Below the pieces are notes generated by a model, which worked only from the letters and a program-made list of their open reading frames with translations, was not told the origin of the DNA and ran no database searches. From Culex pipiens pallens (lineage: Eukaryota > Arthropoda > Insecta > Diptera > Culicidae), in assembly GCF_016801865.2 (NCBI RefSeq), contig NC_068938.1:75532701-75596700 (forward strand): a DNA stretch of 64,000 nucleotides, written 5' to 3'. This document shows positions 22,916 to 36,359 of the stretch, piece after piece. The translations under genes were made by a program, and so were the position numbers. The first letter of the stretch is position 1. Every line of letters begins with the position of its first letter.

Positions 22916-25069
22916 ACCCTGGATTTTGCACTTAATAGGAAACTCACAAATCCGTTATAAACCATTTTTCAAAATTCTTAAATGTTAGTCACAGCATCCC
23001 TAGAAAGTTGAACTCCAAATTTTTAAAATCGCCCTACTATTTTCCAAATAAAATCATAAGTAGTAATACGGAGTAATTCGAGAGGTTCCTTGTCCACATA
23101 ATTAGGCATGTATGATTTTATTTATAAAACTGCTCAAAATAAACGTTAAAATTCATTTTTTAGCATAATTAAGAACAAAAAAGTGTCTTAAAATTTAGCA
23201 GTCAGTTGAATTCATAATTCAGCTACATTAATTTGCTAACATACCTCCAAAACAAAGCACATCAAAAACCTTTAATTCATCAAAACTAAAATCTTTAAAA
23301 TAAGTGCAATAAAGGGAAATTAGAGTTTTCAAATAAAGTTCAGGCGAAATTTCATTGATTAGAAGAAGTTTTTTTTTACATTTATAAATTATTCCATAAA
23401 TAAATATAACACATTGCAAAATGGTAAAATAATTTGAATTCAATATGTTTTGCTTTCTAAACCAATTGGATTTAAAAAAAAATATTTATATTCAAAATAT
23501 TTAAATACCATTTGTTCATCGTTATTCAATATCGTAAATTATTTAAATAAATTTTACAAGATTTTGCTTTTTTGCGTTTTATTTCAAATAAGTGTTGATC
23601 TTTTTGGATGAGAAATGTCAAAACATAATTTTCTGCATTTTGTTGAATATTCTAATGAACCATATCTTCAAAAAATATTTGTTGATCTGACATGAAATAC
23701 TTTTTTATTTGTAAATGAATGAATTAATGAATTTCATACCTAAAATCAGCTTGGTCCAGAAAATACGTGTTCGCTTCATCAAACAGTTCGTCATCTTATG
23801 TTCAATAATCTGTAAACCAAGTTCATTTTTAAGCATTTGAATTAAAAAAACTAAAACATTGCCTAACATTTAAAAGAAAGTAGTATGAAATTTGATAATT
23901 CCGCTTTGGTCATGCCTGGACCAAAGAGGTTACGTCTGAAAATATTTTCATGAAATTTCCAGGGAAATAACACAGAAGAAAGTCCAAAATGGAACTAACC
24001 AGAATCCAACGTACAGTTTTAGGATTCTTTTTCTGACAAATCAGCTGATTTTGAACCAATCTCTAGCATTAACTTAAAATTTACCAAATTACATTTGGTA
24101 CGATATTGCTTCGAGTGGCAGTTTAGTGAGTTTATGTTTTATATGAAATTCATAAATTATTTAGTTTAACTTTCACATGGAATTGCAGTATATTACGGAA
24201 TCGTTGATAAGTAGGATTATCTCAAAACTGAAAGTGACGTCAAGACGGGATGAATTCAAATTGGAAAACGGACTCAATCTCTGTTACTTTTTTGATTTTA
24301 AGCGAAGTTTTTATGTGTTTTAAACTATCCTCAAATTCGGCAAACTCAAAATCGATGAAAAAATTTAGGGGGCAATTTTTTTCAAAAATCCTCATAATTT
24401 TAAAGCATATAGAAGTCTAATCATCTGGAAACAATTTGAAACACATTTTGCTGCGTTTCAAATCAAATTAAACATGTCTGGGATCAATTAAAAATATTTC
24501 GAATGTTCGTGAAATTTCATTGTACAGTACTGGAAAAAGTTTTTTTTTTTTGCGAAAGACACATTTCCTCGATACTTAGATGTTTTGAAAACTTATGATT
24601 GCAAAACATCTGGGCAGGTGTAAAATTCATTTAAAACAGTTTTTTTTCCATTAAAATGTTAGTACCATGGCATGTTACTTCGTTTCTAATGCTTCCTTTT
24701 ATGGAAATATGGCCACTTAATGTCGGTTTTAATAAAAAATTGGCACTTTTTATATATTTTTAAAAAGCGCACAAAGGTGACCATTTCTGAAAATTTTACT
24801 TGAACTGTTTAGAAAATTTCTAAAATTAAGCCTAAGAAACATTGAAGAACATTGGTTACTATGATGCAGCGAATAAAAAACAGACAGCAACATTGAAATT
24901 TTCGCAGCTCCCATTTTCCAATGCCTCAGCATTCAATGTTTTCAACGTTAAAATAATAATCACATTTCAAAAAGGATAAATATCCCTTTTAAGTTCTTTT
25001 CTATGGCTCAAAAGTGGCTTTTTCGAAACATAAAAAAATCAAAAATTACAAATAAAAAACAGATTAGGG

Positions 25070-26227
25070 TAGTGCGTCCATGCCGGGAATTCCCGGGACA
25101 AAATTTCCGGGATTTTTCCAAAACTGCGAATTTCTGACTTCCGGGATTTTTCATAATTTGTCCCGGGAATTCCCAAAATAAAAAAAAAAACAATTTTTAG
25201 TCTAGAAATTCAGATTTGGTTGTGGAAATAGATGAACAGTTGAATACCTCATATTAGATAATAAATTTAAAGCATTATAATTTGTATTCGACATATATCA
25301 GCATGATTTGGAGTATGAGGGGAAACTGTTGAAATTATAGATTACCGATCTGCAAAATGCGCTTGCGATTTAAAAATAGATTGAGATATCTAGGTATATT
25401 TATGATCTAAAATAAAAAAAATATCAAACACTGCCATTTGGGGCAAATCAGAACAAATGAAACGATTTAAGACACCTTTTTAACCATTTTTTGCATGATG
25501 TTTTGAATAACTTTGGTTAAAACAGGAACAGAACAAAACAATTTCACAGAACACCGATTATTAAAATTATTGCTTTAATATCTACTTATAGGTCGGACTG
25601 TAATCCTGTTTTTTCCAAGGTGGCGGAAATAACTAAAAGATAATTTGCATTTTTTTTGTGAAAGTTTAACTTTTAAATACAAGTATCAATAAGTTTTCTT
25701 TTATTTTTTTCAATTTTTACTGTGATTTTCTTTAACACATGGATGTTTGCAAAAATTCCATTCAAAAGGCAATTGATCAAATTCAAAACTTCTCTTAAAT
25801 TTTACATTGACTGGTTGTCATTTGTAGTCGCCTTGTTTCAAATGATATTTTCAAATATTTTTTTCAAGCTTTTCTGATCATGTCATATAAAAAAGATATA
25901 AATATTTATATAATATTTTTTAATTTGAATCGCTTTGTAGTTCATTTAAAATCCAAAGCACAACAAAGAACAAACAAACTTGTTTCAATTCCCTTTAGGC
26001 AATTTAAAACTTGTCATCCTTGTTTAGATTGAAGAGAAGATTATCATCAATTAATATGATTGAGCTAATTCTATGATTTTAAGCTTGAAAAACATAAGAA
26101 AAATAATAAAAACATAGATTTTATGACTGTTTCATAAATTTCCCGGGATCCCGGGAATTCCCGGGATCCCAATAATATTTTTCCCGTTTACCGGGAAATT
26201 CAAAACCCGGGAAATTTGGACGCCCTA
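25070..26227. mobile_element. Non-autonomous hAT-type element (CCCGGG family), 1158 bp
   Basis: The 8-bp duplication GATTAGGG flanks the element exactly (25062-25069 and 26228-26235). The ends are TAGTGCGTCCATGCCGGG and, reversed, TAGGGCGTCCAAATTTCC, followed inwards by GGGAATTCCCGGG palindromes. No transposase frame is present. The matching position in copy 2 (about 35350-35360) has a single GGATTATGG and no insertion, which is a natural empty site. Related ends occur at about 40290-40366 and 52900-52975. Confidence 0.9.
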
Positions 26228-27154
26228 GATTAGGGGAAATTGATTTTTTGTGTAAAAATTTAATTATTTTGTTTATGTGTACCTTTTTTTAAAGTATATA
26301 TCTACAACTATGACGAAAAAAAATCGATCATAAAATTATTTCAATCGATACAGATTTTCGAATATTTAAGTACCAGGTTTGTTTGGTCAGTTTCCAAAAT
26401 TGTATGAAGACTTATGTGGGTGAACTTCTGTGGGTGAACCAATGACATTAAATGGATTCTTTGGCCACAATGAAGTTTGAGCCAAATAAAAAAAATACAA
26501 TTATTAAAAACATACATAATAGGCCGATTGCCAATTGTGCACTTGGTATTTTTTTAATTTGGCATATTTGGATTTTAATAACTCCAGTAAAAAAACAATA
26601 GTTTTCATAACTTTTGGCATCAGAATCATTATATACCTCCTGTGTCTAATTCCGTCTAACAAATATTGTCCAACACTGTTACCCCAGTTCCCAATTTCCC
26701 TCCTTTTCCTTGTACCAAAACCAAAAGTTGATAGAATTCAAAGATGATTAAAAAAGCGCTCTCCATTGGAGTAATGCCAAACAAAGCTGTACGGAGCTTA
26801 GCACGACGACGACGATCCTGATTTTAGCTTCAATTCGACACTACACAAGAACACGACCGACTACTAGAGAGTAGGAAAGTATGCACGAACGAACAGTAAA
26901 GGATAGCGCAAGAGCACAAACCAAAAAAAAAAAAAAAAAAGCGCGACACCAAAGTGGATCCTGATGGCGTAAAATAAAAATTCAAGTTGCCAAATGCAGT
27001 TGGAAGGGTGGAATGAGAAAAAGTTTTTTTTTTTCGTTTCTAGTTTTGAAGCTAAGGGTGAATAGAGTCAGCTTTAAGGGAGACTGGATCGTATCAGATT
27101 AGAATGAACATTAGTCATACTTTTGGAAAAAAAGCAAAACAAAAAAAAAATAAT

Positions 27155-27228
27155 GAAGCAAGAAAGCAAGAAAGCAAGAAAGCAAGAAAGTAAGAAAGCA
27201 AGAAAGCAAGAAAGCAAGAGAGCAAAAA
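27155..27228 (+). repeat. (GAAAGCAA)n microsatellite, short allele
   Basis: About nine copies of an 8-bp unit GAAAGCAA with a few substitutions. The paired locus in copy 2 (36360-36534) has about twenty-two copies. Confidence 0.9.
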
Positions 27229-27282
27229 CGCAAGCATTTTCAATATATTTTTAATCAAAATATTAAATGAAAAAACTAACTT

Positions 27283-28015
27283 AATCCACCTATGTGGTTG
27301 GAGCCTTCCTCACAACAATGGCTGTACACAAGTTTCATCTATTTTTTAGATCCGGCTTCCAAAAAGTACATCGATATCACTTAAGTGGCCATATCTCAAG
27401 ACAGGGTTGCCAGAATTTCAATGTTTTGGACTCGTTGGAAAGGTCTTTTAATAACCTAACCAACAATAGGTCGGATGGTGGAGCCGGACATAGTTTACAT
27501 ACATTTAAGTGAGATCCGGCTTCAAAAAAGTACATCAATATCACTTAAGTGGCCATATCTCGAGACAGGGTTGCCAGATCTTCAATGTTTTAGACTCGTT
27601 GGAAAGGTATTTTGTTAACCTAACCAACAATAGGTCGGATGGTGGATCCGGACATAGTTTACATACATTTAAGTGAGATCCAAATATATGTGAAAACACA
27701 TTTTTCATAACTTTTGAACTACTTATCGAAGCTTCAAGCTGTATAAAACTCGATCTATGGGACCCTAAACCAAGTCGAATGCAACAAGTTCGGGTCAAAT
27801 CGGTTCAGCCAGTGCCGAGAAACATGAGCTAGTTTGTTGGTCACATACATACATACACACACACATACACACACACATACACACACATACACACAAACAT
27901 TTGTTCAGTTTTAGATTCTGAGTCGATATGTACACATGAAGGTGGGTCTACGACGTTTTTATACGAAGTTCATTTTTAGAGCAGGATTATAGCCTTACCT
28001 CAGTGAGGAAGGCAA
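27283..28015 (-). mobile_element. GCCTTCCTC-family element, insertion in copy 1
   Basis: Read on the minus strand it starts TTTTGCCTTCCTCACTGAGG, then CTATAATCCTGC, AAAAATGAACTT, CACCTTCATGTGTACATAT and (TG)n, as at 50648-52085. It contains a tandem duplication of a 164-bp unit (27349-27512 and 27513-27676) with shared words AAGTGGCCATATCTC and ACCAACAATAGGTCGGATGG. Copy 2 lacks the whole segment. Target duplication not resolved, so superfamily unknown. No coding frame. Confidence 0.75.
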
Positions 28016-28215
28016 AATAAAAGGAATAACTGTTCTTCACTCTCCCCTAAACAATCCCTGCAGTTTTCCCTCATTTTGCAATTTCGCAATGTTGTAGTGC
28101 AAACTGCAGCAGCAGCATTGGCAAATTTGAGAGCACTTTGGCTGCGGGCAAATTCAGTCAAGTTTTAGAAAAATTTAGTTAACCAACTTTGTCCTCGTTG
28201 CGACCACTGCAGCAA

Positions 28216-28242
28216 CTGCATCATCATCATCATCATCATCGA
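28216..28242 (+). repeat. (CAT)n microsatellite
   Basis: A CATCAT run that gives an apparent poly-aspartate frame on the minus strand. The same run is present in copy 2 near 36816-36838. Confidence 0.9.
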
Positions 28243-29015
28243 GCATGTCATTCATCTGGAACCGAAAATGTGTGTCGGCACCAGAGAGTGCCACGTGTCG
28301 CGTTGGTTTAATCTGGGGTGTATATTTTGGGAGTGATTTTCTTTTTTCTCGCGGTCTGTTCGGTGAAAGTTTTGCAACCCCCAAAATCGCGCTAACGAGG
28401 GCAAGATAAAGTTGTCCAAACTAGTCATTATTTAAATTCGTGCTTAATTCGATAGCAAATTGTAAAGTTTTTCGGTGCAGGGAGGACAAACGAGCAAAAA
28501 ACAAAACGGTTTGTGGGGGTTTGCTAATTGCTTTTGAATTTGTGATTATGCTGAAAATATTTGATAGTGGACTTGAAGTTTCACAAAATTCCTATTGTTT
28601 TTATTAGTTTATAGTTTTTTGCTCTATCATAGTAAAAAAAAACTTAAACATCCACAAACAAATTTGTCAATCGTTCCTTTTACAACATTGTCGTTAACTT
28701 CCCATCCACAAAAGTCCCATTAATTAACGGCGGGCCACCACCGACAGGCGACTCAGCGCTCCCAGGGCAAACATTTCTCACGCTGCAAGCTGCACAACTG
28801 CAGCATTGCATAAATCTTCTCCCCAGGACACTTGCACACTCAGGACACTGCGGTGAACCCATGAACCCAGGACATGGTCGTCATTTTGTCGGACAACATT
28901 AGGCAATACGAACTATACTACTCGGAAGAAAAGCCAGCGGCCATAACCGCTTTTCTTCGAGGGAAACTTTTCCTCCAGAACAACAAGACTGCATCATTTC
29001 GTGCACACATACACA

Positions 29016-29115
29016 NNNNNNNNNNNNNNNNNNNNNNNNNNNNNNNNNNNNNNNNNNNNNNNNNNNNNNNNNNNNNNNNNNNNNNNNNNNNNNNNNNNNN
29101 NNNNNNNNNNNNNNN
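29016..29115. other. Assembly gap (100 N)
   Basis: Exactly 100 undetermined bases, the usual placeholder for a gap of unknown size. It interrupts copy 1 of the duplicated block. Reading frames that cross it are not meaningful. Confidence 0.99.
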
Positions 29116-29117
29116 AA

Positions 29118-29236
29118 CCTTCAGTCGAGAACAGAACACTGATGAAGTCTGCAAGTAGTAGACGAAATACGTATCTGTCAAGATATTAAAATATATAGCG
29201 GAATTAAAAGGAACAACTCGTCTCTTTGTATTCACA
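29118..29236 (+). repeat. Retroelement 3'-region fragment with hammerhead-like core
   Basis: This 119-bp segment matches the reverse complement of 4718-4836, which shows it is a dispersed element end rather than unique DNA. It contains the candidate ribozyme listed separately, then an AT-rich stretch and ends GTCTCTTTGTATTC. It lies between the gap and the start of copy 2, so what preceded it is unknown. Confidence 0.7.
29134..29180 (+). ncRNA. Candidate type I hammerhead ribozyme
   Basis: The conserved core words occur in order: CTGATGA (29139-29145), a stem II in which GTCT (29147-29150) pairs with AGAC (29160-29163), then GAAA (29164-29167). The bases ATAC and GTAT that follow form a very short palindromic stem III, ending in UC at 29174-29175, where a hammerhead would cleave. 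ACA before the core can pair with TGT after the cleavage site as a minimal stem I. Short palindromic stem III is known from Penelope-like elements, whose hammerheads work as dimers. Only the primary sequence is seen; activity is not shown, and a LINE tail hairpin is an alternative. Confidence 0.45.
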
Positions 29237-32200
29237 GTAATGCATTCTGCTAAAACGCTCAACCAAACCACAATTAAAATATCTGTTTGAAAATTTAGAA
29301 AACTTTACTTGGAAAAGTACACCGTTTAACAATTTTCACATCAATGTAAAAGCATTGAAATAATCGAAAATACATTTTCAGTTCTCAACATAAAATTTTA
29401 CACTCTAATTAATTAGAAATTCAAAAAAATATATTTATAAACTTAATAAAACACACAAGTTTAAAATCATTTCGTCTTGAACCGATTCTTTCGAAAGACC
29501 GGAGCCGTGATTCATTCGTTCTTTTTATTTATTTATTTTTGTTTGGATCCTTTAAGCTAAATTTGGAGCTCGGAAGGAAAGCGGTCAAGAACAGTTGCGC
29601 ATTCTTTTCGTGACTAGTTTCGTGAATTCTAAAAATTTTAAATTTCACATTTTCTTAAAAATTATATTTTTATTCAAATTTTGAAATTTTGATTTTTGAA
29701 CATTTTGATCTTGATCTAAATATTTTTAAAATTATTTTTATTTAAGAATTATCACATATTTGTATTGTTCAATTTCTTAATTCGTGAATTTTGAAATTTC
29801 TTTTTTTTAACTTATGAGTTAAATAAATTTAATTTTTCAAAATTAACATTTTTAACATTGTGAAATTTCTATTTTTAACGTTTGAAAATGCATAAAATTT
29901 ATATTCTCGAGTTTCATTAAATCCATAATTTGAAATCCTCGAATATTAAAATTTTATAACACTTTATTCATTTTTTTATTCAGAAATGTTTATATTTTAG
30001 GATCTTAGAATTTGTAAATATTACATTTTTTCAATTTTTGAAAATTCCAGAATTCCTATATTTATAATAATTATGCTTTTTAATTTCGATCTTTCTGAAT
30101 TTTTTTTAATGAAATTGTGTAATTTATAATTTTCCAAAAAACTAAATCCGGATCCTGTTTTTCATTGAGTCTTTTGAAAATTTATTTATAAAATATTTTC
30201 TTGAGTTTTTTAAAACCATTATTTCGTATCCTTCAATATTCTAATTTTTAAATTTGGTAACACTTCGTATAATTTAAAAAAATGATTCATGAATTTTGAA
30301 ATTTTAGGAAAAAAAAAATCTGTATTTTTGAGTTTAAAAGTTTAATTTTTATTTTCAATTAGTGTTTTGTTAGAATTTAACAGTTCTGCTCCAGGATGTT
30401 ACATTTGCAATTCAGAGATGTAGCCTTTACTGCGAGATTACATATTTCAACGTTTAGATTCTGCTGCCAAATAGAGCACTCAGCTATTTGGGGATGTTTT
30501 TTCAGAAAAAAACCGTAGATTATAAGTTTTAGAAATGATAATATTCTTTTTTTTGAATTTGTTTTATTTTATAATTTTTTATTTTTAAATTCTCAAAACC
30601 TGAAATTTTTGAGATTTTTGGTTTCAATTTTTAGTTTCTTCAATATTTGAATTTCCAAACCTATTTTTTTTATTTTAATAAACTTTTTCAGAAATTCAAA
30701 AGCTCTATTAAAAAATTTATTATATTTGAATTCCATAATTTTCGATTTCTGAATTTTAAAAATAATGAACTCCTGAATTTAGATTAAGTTTTTTTCAGTT
30801 CACAAAATTGAAAATCTTAGATTTTTATCAATTCTTAATTTTCCAAGTTGAAATTTTGTAATTCTTGTATAATTATACTCTTTTATTTCTAAGCTTCTGA
30901 ATCAAGAATGAAAAATTAGCATGAACAAATAAGAATCTTTAATCGAGAAGAGTGGGATAGAGAAACTTCGTTTCTTTCAAGAAGGATTTAGCAATCAAGG
31001 TCACAAACTAAGAATGAAACACTTGAGAATTAAAAAAAATCCCGATTCTGTGGAAAATTTTACTATACGAAAGGCAAAAAGTTAAATTTATGTTCTGAAT
31101 TTGAAATCGTAGGAATAACTTTGTTTTCAATAATTTTTGGATTTTTTTATCAGTGATAACAATTTGCATCATACTCCGGCAAACTTTCCATGGAAATGGC
31201 CAAACTTCGCACTTTGGGGACTTAAGTCATACATGTCGTGTCCTGTGGCTTTTTTCCTGCACAATGCTCAACGTCTAGACTGCGTTTGTACACTTTTGCC
31301 CAGGTTGGACATTTTGTCCTCAGTGCGTGTTTCTTCTTTTTCTTTCATCCCATTCTGTTGTCTTTTCTGCGGCCGGCAAGCATGGAAAAGCAAATTTTCA
31401 TTAGCTTTTGTTCGGAGATTTTCATTTTCTACCTCTTTGGCCGTTGAGTGAGGGTCTCTGCTGCCTCCCTCCACCCCCTGAGGGTAGGTAATTCATCTTG
31501 TCGGGCCCTTCATGGAAAGTCATCGTCGACGGATTTCCGAGAATTAGTTGACAGAGGCTGGGGAGGATAGCCGAGAGTTTGAGTGAGTTATTAGCCGAGA
31601 GGGATGTTGGAAGGAGGGATGCTTTTCAGGGTTAAGCATCATCGTGGTGGAGAGCACTCAGTGTGTATGTAAGGATAGGTTGTTTGTAAAATTTTGGCTA
31701 TGAATTTTAAATTGCAATTTTTCACATTACGTCATATTTTTTTGATTTTGGGAATTTCTTTTTGAAAACAGCACATCATTTTCAATTTATTAAAAGTAAA
31801 ATCACATGGATAAGTTTTCAAGTATTGTCGTTTAGAAAATATCTCACCCTCCATGGCAACAAAGTTCAATCAACTGAAACTGCAGAAATCCACCACCACC
31901 ACCACCAGCACGCATTCAAAAGTTATTCAATTAATAGAAAATAACCCCCCGTTTCCTACCCTTCGCGTAAAAAAAAAAGTTTGAACCCATTTGACTGGTG
32001 CTGCTGCTGCTATTTCCACAGAAAGCTCTGCGGCATTCCCATCGTTTAATTAGCATACATGTTACGTTATGAATCCATTGGAATTTTTCTACCATTTCTC
32101 GCAAAACGCGCGCGTGGCAGCAGCGAATCCTTTCCACCAAAATATAACATACAATAAAAAAAAAAGATCCTCAAGAACACATAGTCCACATAGCAAAAGG

Positions 32201-33192
32201 ACGACCATCATCGGCGGCGGCTACAATTCGAGAAAAAAAAAAGCTTTTGGTCCGCAAAAATCTGCCCGCCGGGTTGGAGGTCGAGGGAGGGGGGGGGACG
32301 TGCGACTGTAACGATCTACTTTATGTCTCCGGGACGCCGTGGCGCCCTTCTATATGATTCTATCGTCCTGGCTACGCCACGAGGATGCTGCCGCTGAAGA
32401 GAGCGCGCACATACACAAACATACACACAAACCGCACCAATACTGTGAGCCCCAGGGCTGGTGGATGACTCTATTTCACGACTTTGGTCTGGTTCTACCG
32501 CGGTGGATTCAATCCAATGCTACGACCACCAACACCAGTTCACACTTGGCACACAGCCCTCTTTTGGGAACATTTTTTGGTGATTTTCAAGTGTAACGGC
32601 TAGAAGAAGAATTATCTATTGAAAAGTCGCAGTGGTGGACGAAAAGATTTATGCTAGAAATCGACAAATTAAAACAAAACGTTAAGATCAATTTTATTGA
32701 ATTTGACTTTGACCACTAAAGCTCAAAACTTAAAACGATCCAAAATTCGTTTTCCTGCATTATTTTTACTAATTATTTAAAATATTTTTTATGTGAAATT
32801 ATGATGTAAAGTGCCAAAGAATATGCATTTTAAACATTTTCATTCCTCTCTCCAGAGTCGAAGGACATACATTTTCGAATATATTTGGATCGGCTAAAAA
32901 TATTCAGGCGACAAAAATTGGTTGGATTCTTTTGTTATCAGATTATTTGAATATATTTATGAAACCTTTATTCAACGTTTCTTATGGTCCAGATTAGAGC
33001 GTGCAATTTCCTGTCGCGGGATTTCCCGGAAAAAATATTTTCCGTTTCCCAGGAAATGTGTAAATTTTGCGGGAATTTCGGAAAATTTAAGTAAACATTT
33101 TTCTAATTTTTGGCATCAATGTTTTGAAAATTAACAAAAAAAAAGGATTTTTATTTTATTTTATTTATCACAATCTACTGTTCATATTGAAC

Positions 33193-33528
33193 AAACAGTT
33201 TGTCATGACTGTTTGTCAATCAAAATAAATGCACATTCTAATTGATAACATTGATTTTAGGCAGCCCAAATCAATGATTATAACGCAGCGCATCAGAGAA
33301 AAAATGTGTTCAGTTCAGAGTGATCGGCGACGTTCGGCCTGTCTGAGCCGTTCGGAGACTGAGCCGATCAGAGAGAGAAGGAGAGTAGAAAAGAGAGTGT
33401 CCGGGAGCGAATGGTGTGATAGTGACAAACGGTAGGAATTCATCAGGGCAGTATCGCGTCGCCTGCTATTTGTGCTCGCGAATGGACTGGTTGATTTTGA
33501 GCAATCAGGACCCTTGAGCCCAACATTA
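33193..33528. other. Copy-2-specific GC-richer insertion or replacement
   Basis: This stretch has no counterpart in copy 1, where the second half of a CCCGGG-type element stands instead. It contains a TTTGTCATGACTGTTTGTC start and a purine-rich tract (about 33300-33430) such as is seen in leaders or LTRs of retrotransposons. I could not define terminal repeats or a target duplication. Confidence 0.5.
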
Positions 33529-36359
33529 CTCAGGAGGTTCCTCGTCCAAATAATTAGACTCGTATGATTTTATGTGGAAAATTGAGTGGTTCTAAACACG
33601 TTACAATTACAAAACATTGGAATTTGATGGTAATTTCACGCTACTCTAAAAACTCTAAAAAATTCTTTAAAAAAATTTAAGCATAATTATAAACAAAAAA
33701 AATGTCTTAAAATTTGGCAGTCAGATGAATTTATGATTCAGCTATTTAATTTAATTGAGATTTTTTGAATTTATTTGTCAAAATACATCCAAAACGAAGT
33801 TCGTCCAAAACCTTCAATTCATCAAAGTTAAAAACATAAGAATAAGTGCAATAAAGGGAAATGAGAGCATTTTTTATAAAGTTCTGGCGAAACTTCATTG
33901 ATATGTAGCAGGTTTTTTAAAAATATCAGGGGGCAAATTTATTTTTTTTCAAAAAAATTAAAAATTTTAAAGGAAATAGAAGTTTAACTAACTTTAAACA
34001 ATTAGAAATGCATTTTCCTGCGTTAAAAACCATATTTAGCATGTCTGGGATTGATTAAAAATATTTTCAATTTTTGTGGAATTCGTATGTACAGCACCGC
34101 AAAAAGTTTTATTTTCGGCGAAAAAAAATTTATTCGATACTTGGATATTTTGAAAACTAACGATTGCAAAACAACTGGGTAGGTGTAAAATGCACTTTAA
34201 AACAATTTTTTTATTCAAATGTTGGGAACATGGCTTGTTATTTAAATTTTTATAATTTTTATTTATTTTTTTGTCCCCCCCTCCCATCCTTTGCAACGGC
34301 CTGAATGCCATTTGGTCATATTTATTCAATATCGTTATTAATTAAAATAAATTTTACAAAATTTGATAATAAAAAAACTTTTTAAAGTTTTCTTTCAATG
34401 TAGTGTTGATTTCTGGATTTTTCCTTTTGGATTTTTGTGAAATTATAAAATTTTACCATAAATATTGAAAAATACCTTTTTAAGAAAAAAAATCTTGCCT
34501 GACATTTAAAAGAAAAAAGTATGAAACTTGATAATTCCGCTTTAGTCATTCCTGGACCAAAGAAGTTACGTCTGAAAATATTTTCATGAAATTTCCAGGG
34601 AAATTACACAGAAGAATGTCCAAAATGGAACTAACCAGAATCCAAGGTACAGTTTTTAGATTTCTACAGCATAGAACTAACTTTCATTAGTTTCTTTTTC
34701 TGACAAATCATCTGATTTTGAACCAATCTCTATCATTTACTTAAAATTGACCAAATTACATCTGGTACAATATTGCTTCGAGCGGCAGTTTAGTGAGGTT
34801 AAGTTTTTATATGGTATAATTTTTATATGGAATTAGTTTGTTTAACTTTCTCATGGAATTGCAGTATACTACGGAAAGGTTGATAAGTAGGATTATCTCA
34901 AAACTGAAAGTGACGTCAAGAAGTCATGAGTTCAAATTGGAAAATGGACTCAATCTCTGTTACTTTTTTGATTTTTAGCGAAGTTTTTATGTGTTTTGAA
35001 CTATCCTCAAATTCGGCAGACTCAAAATCGATGTGAAAATTTAGGAAACACAATTGAAGATAAGATCACTGGTAATTAAGATACAGTGAATAAATGAAAA
35101 AGAGACAGCAAAATTGAAGTTTTCTCAGTTCAATTTTCTAATGCTAATATCTCAGCATTCAATTTTCAAATTTCCATCGCTAAAAAATGAACAGTAGTGA
35201 TTTTTTTAATCTTAAAAAAAATTAAATGTTGGAATCATGGCTAACAATTTAAAAATGCTGCATATTCCATGTTAAGTTTTTCTCTATGGCTCAAAAGTGG
35301 CGGGGTTTTCTCCTCCGAAACATAAAAGAAATCAAAACTTAAAAAGAAATACGGATTATGGAAAACCGATATCTTATGTCAAAAGTTAATTGAAAAATTG
35401 TTTTTTATGTATAACTTTTTTTAATAGTATATACCTACAACTTTGACGAAGACAAATCAATCCAAAAGTTCATTCAATAGATATAGATTTTCAAATATTT
35501 AAGTACCAGGTTTGTATGGACAGTTGCCAAATACCGATACCGTACACAGCAAAAAATTGTGTAAATTTGGAAGGTTGAATATTACCTCTTTTATGATGTA
35601 ATTTTTCCTCAATTTAGACATTACTCCAGAATAGTCGTTAAATTACACATTTTCAGAGGTAAAATTACACATTTTTTCTGACATAAAAGATGTACCCCTT
35701 TTAAGATGAATTTTTAACATGATTTTTTTTTCGGTGTAGAGAATTGCTCAGCTGGTAGTTATTTATTTTCTAACACTTTTTCGATTATTTTAAATTTTGA
35801 CATATTTGGATTCTAATCAATATCTGTGGCATTAGAATGAATATAAACATCCTGTGCTTTATTCCGTCTAACAAATATTGTCCAACACTGTTACCCCAGT
35901 TTCCAATTTCCCTCCTTTTCCTTGTACCAAAACCAAAAGTTGATAGAATTCAAAGATGATTAAAAAAGCGCTCTCCATTGGAGTAATGCCAAACAAAGCT
36001 GTACGGAGCTTAGCACGACGACGACGATCCTGATTTTAGCTTCAATTCGACACTACACAAGAACACGACCGACTACTAGAGAGTAGGAAAGTATGCACGA
36101 ACGAACAGTAAAGGATAGCGCAAGAGCACAAACCAAACATAAAAAAAAGCGCGACACCAAAGTGGATCCTGATGGCGTAAAATAAAAATTCAAGTTGCCA
36201 AATGCAGTTGGAAGGGTGGAATGAGAAAAAGTTTTTTTTTTCGTTTCCAGTTTTGAAGCTAAGGGTGAATTGAATCAGCTTTAAGGGAGACTGGATCGTA
36301 TCCGATTAGAATGGACATTAGTCATACTTTTGGAAAAAAATGCAAAACTGAAAAAAATA

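Larger units (their letters stand above)
18634..29015 (+). repeat. Large duplicated block, copy 1
   Basis: This block matches 29274-37617 in order and orientation over nearly its whole length. Clear anchor pairs are 18634/29274, 20520/31140, 21670/32320, 22200/32850, 23900/34540, 26640/35870, 28020/36630 and 28860/37460. Copy 1 alone has a hAT insertion (25070-26227) and a GCCTTCCTC-family insertion (27283-28015). Its homology stops at a 100-N assembly gap. The block seems to hold no gene; its GC-richer core (about 20520-21950) is the best conserved part. True tandem duplication and unmerged haplotypes both fit. Confidence 0.9.

Noticed and set aside
28874..29271. Frames crossing 29016-29115
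   Set aside because: They run through 100 undetermined bases and cannot be read.
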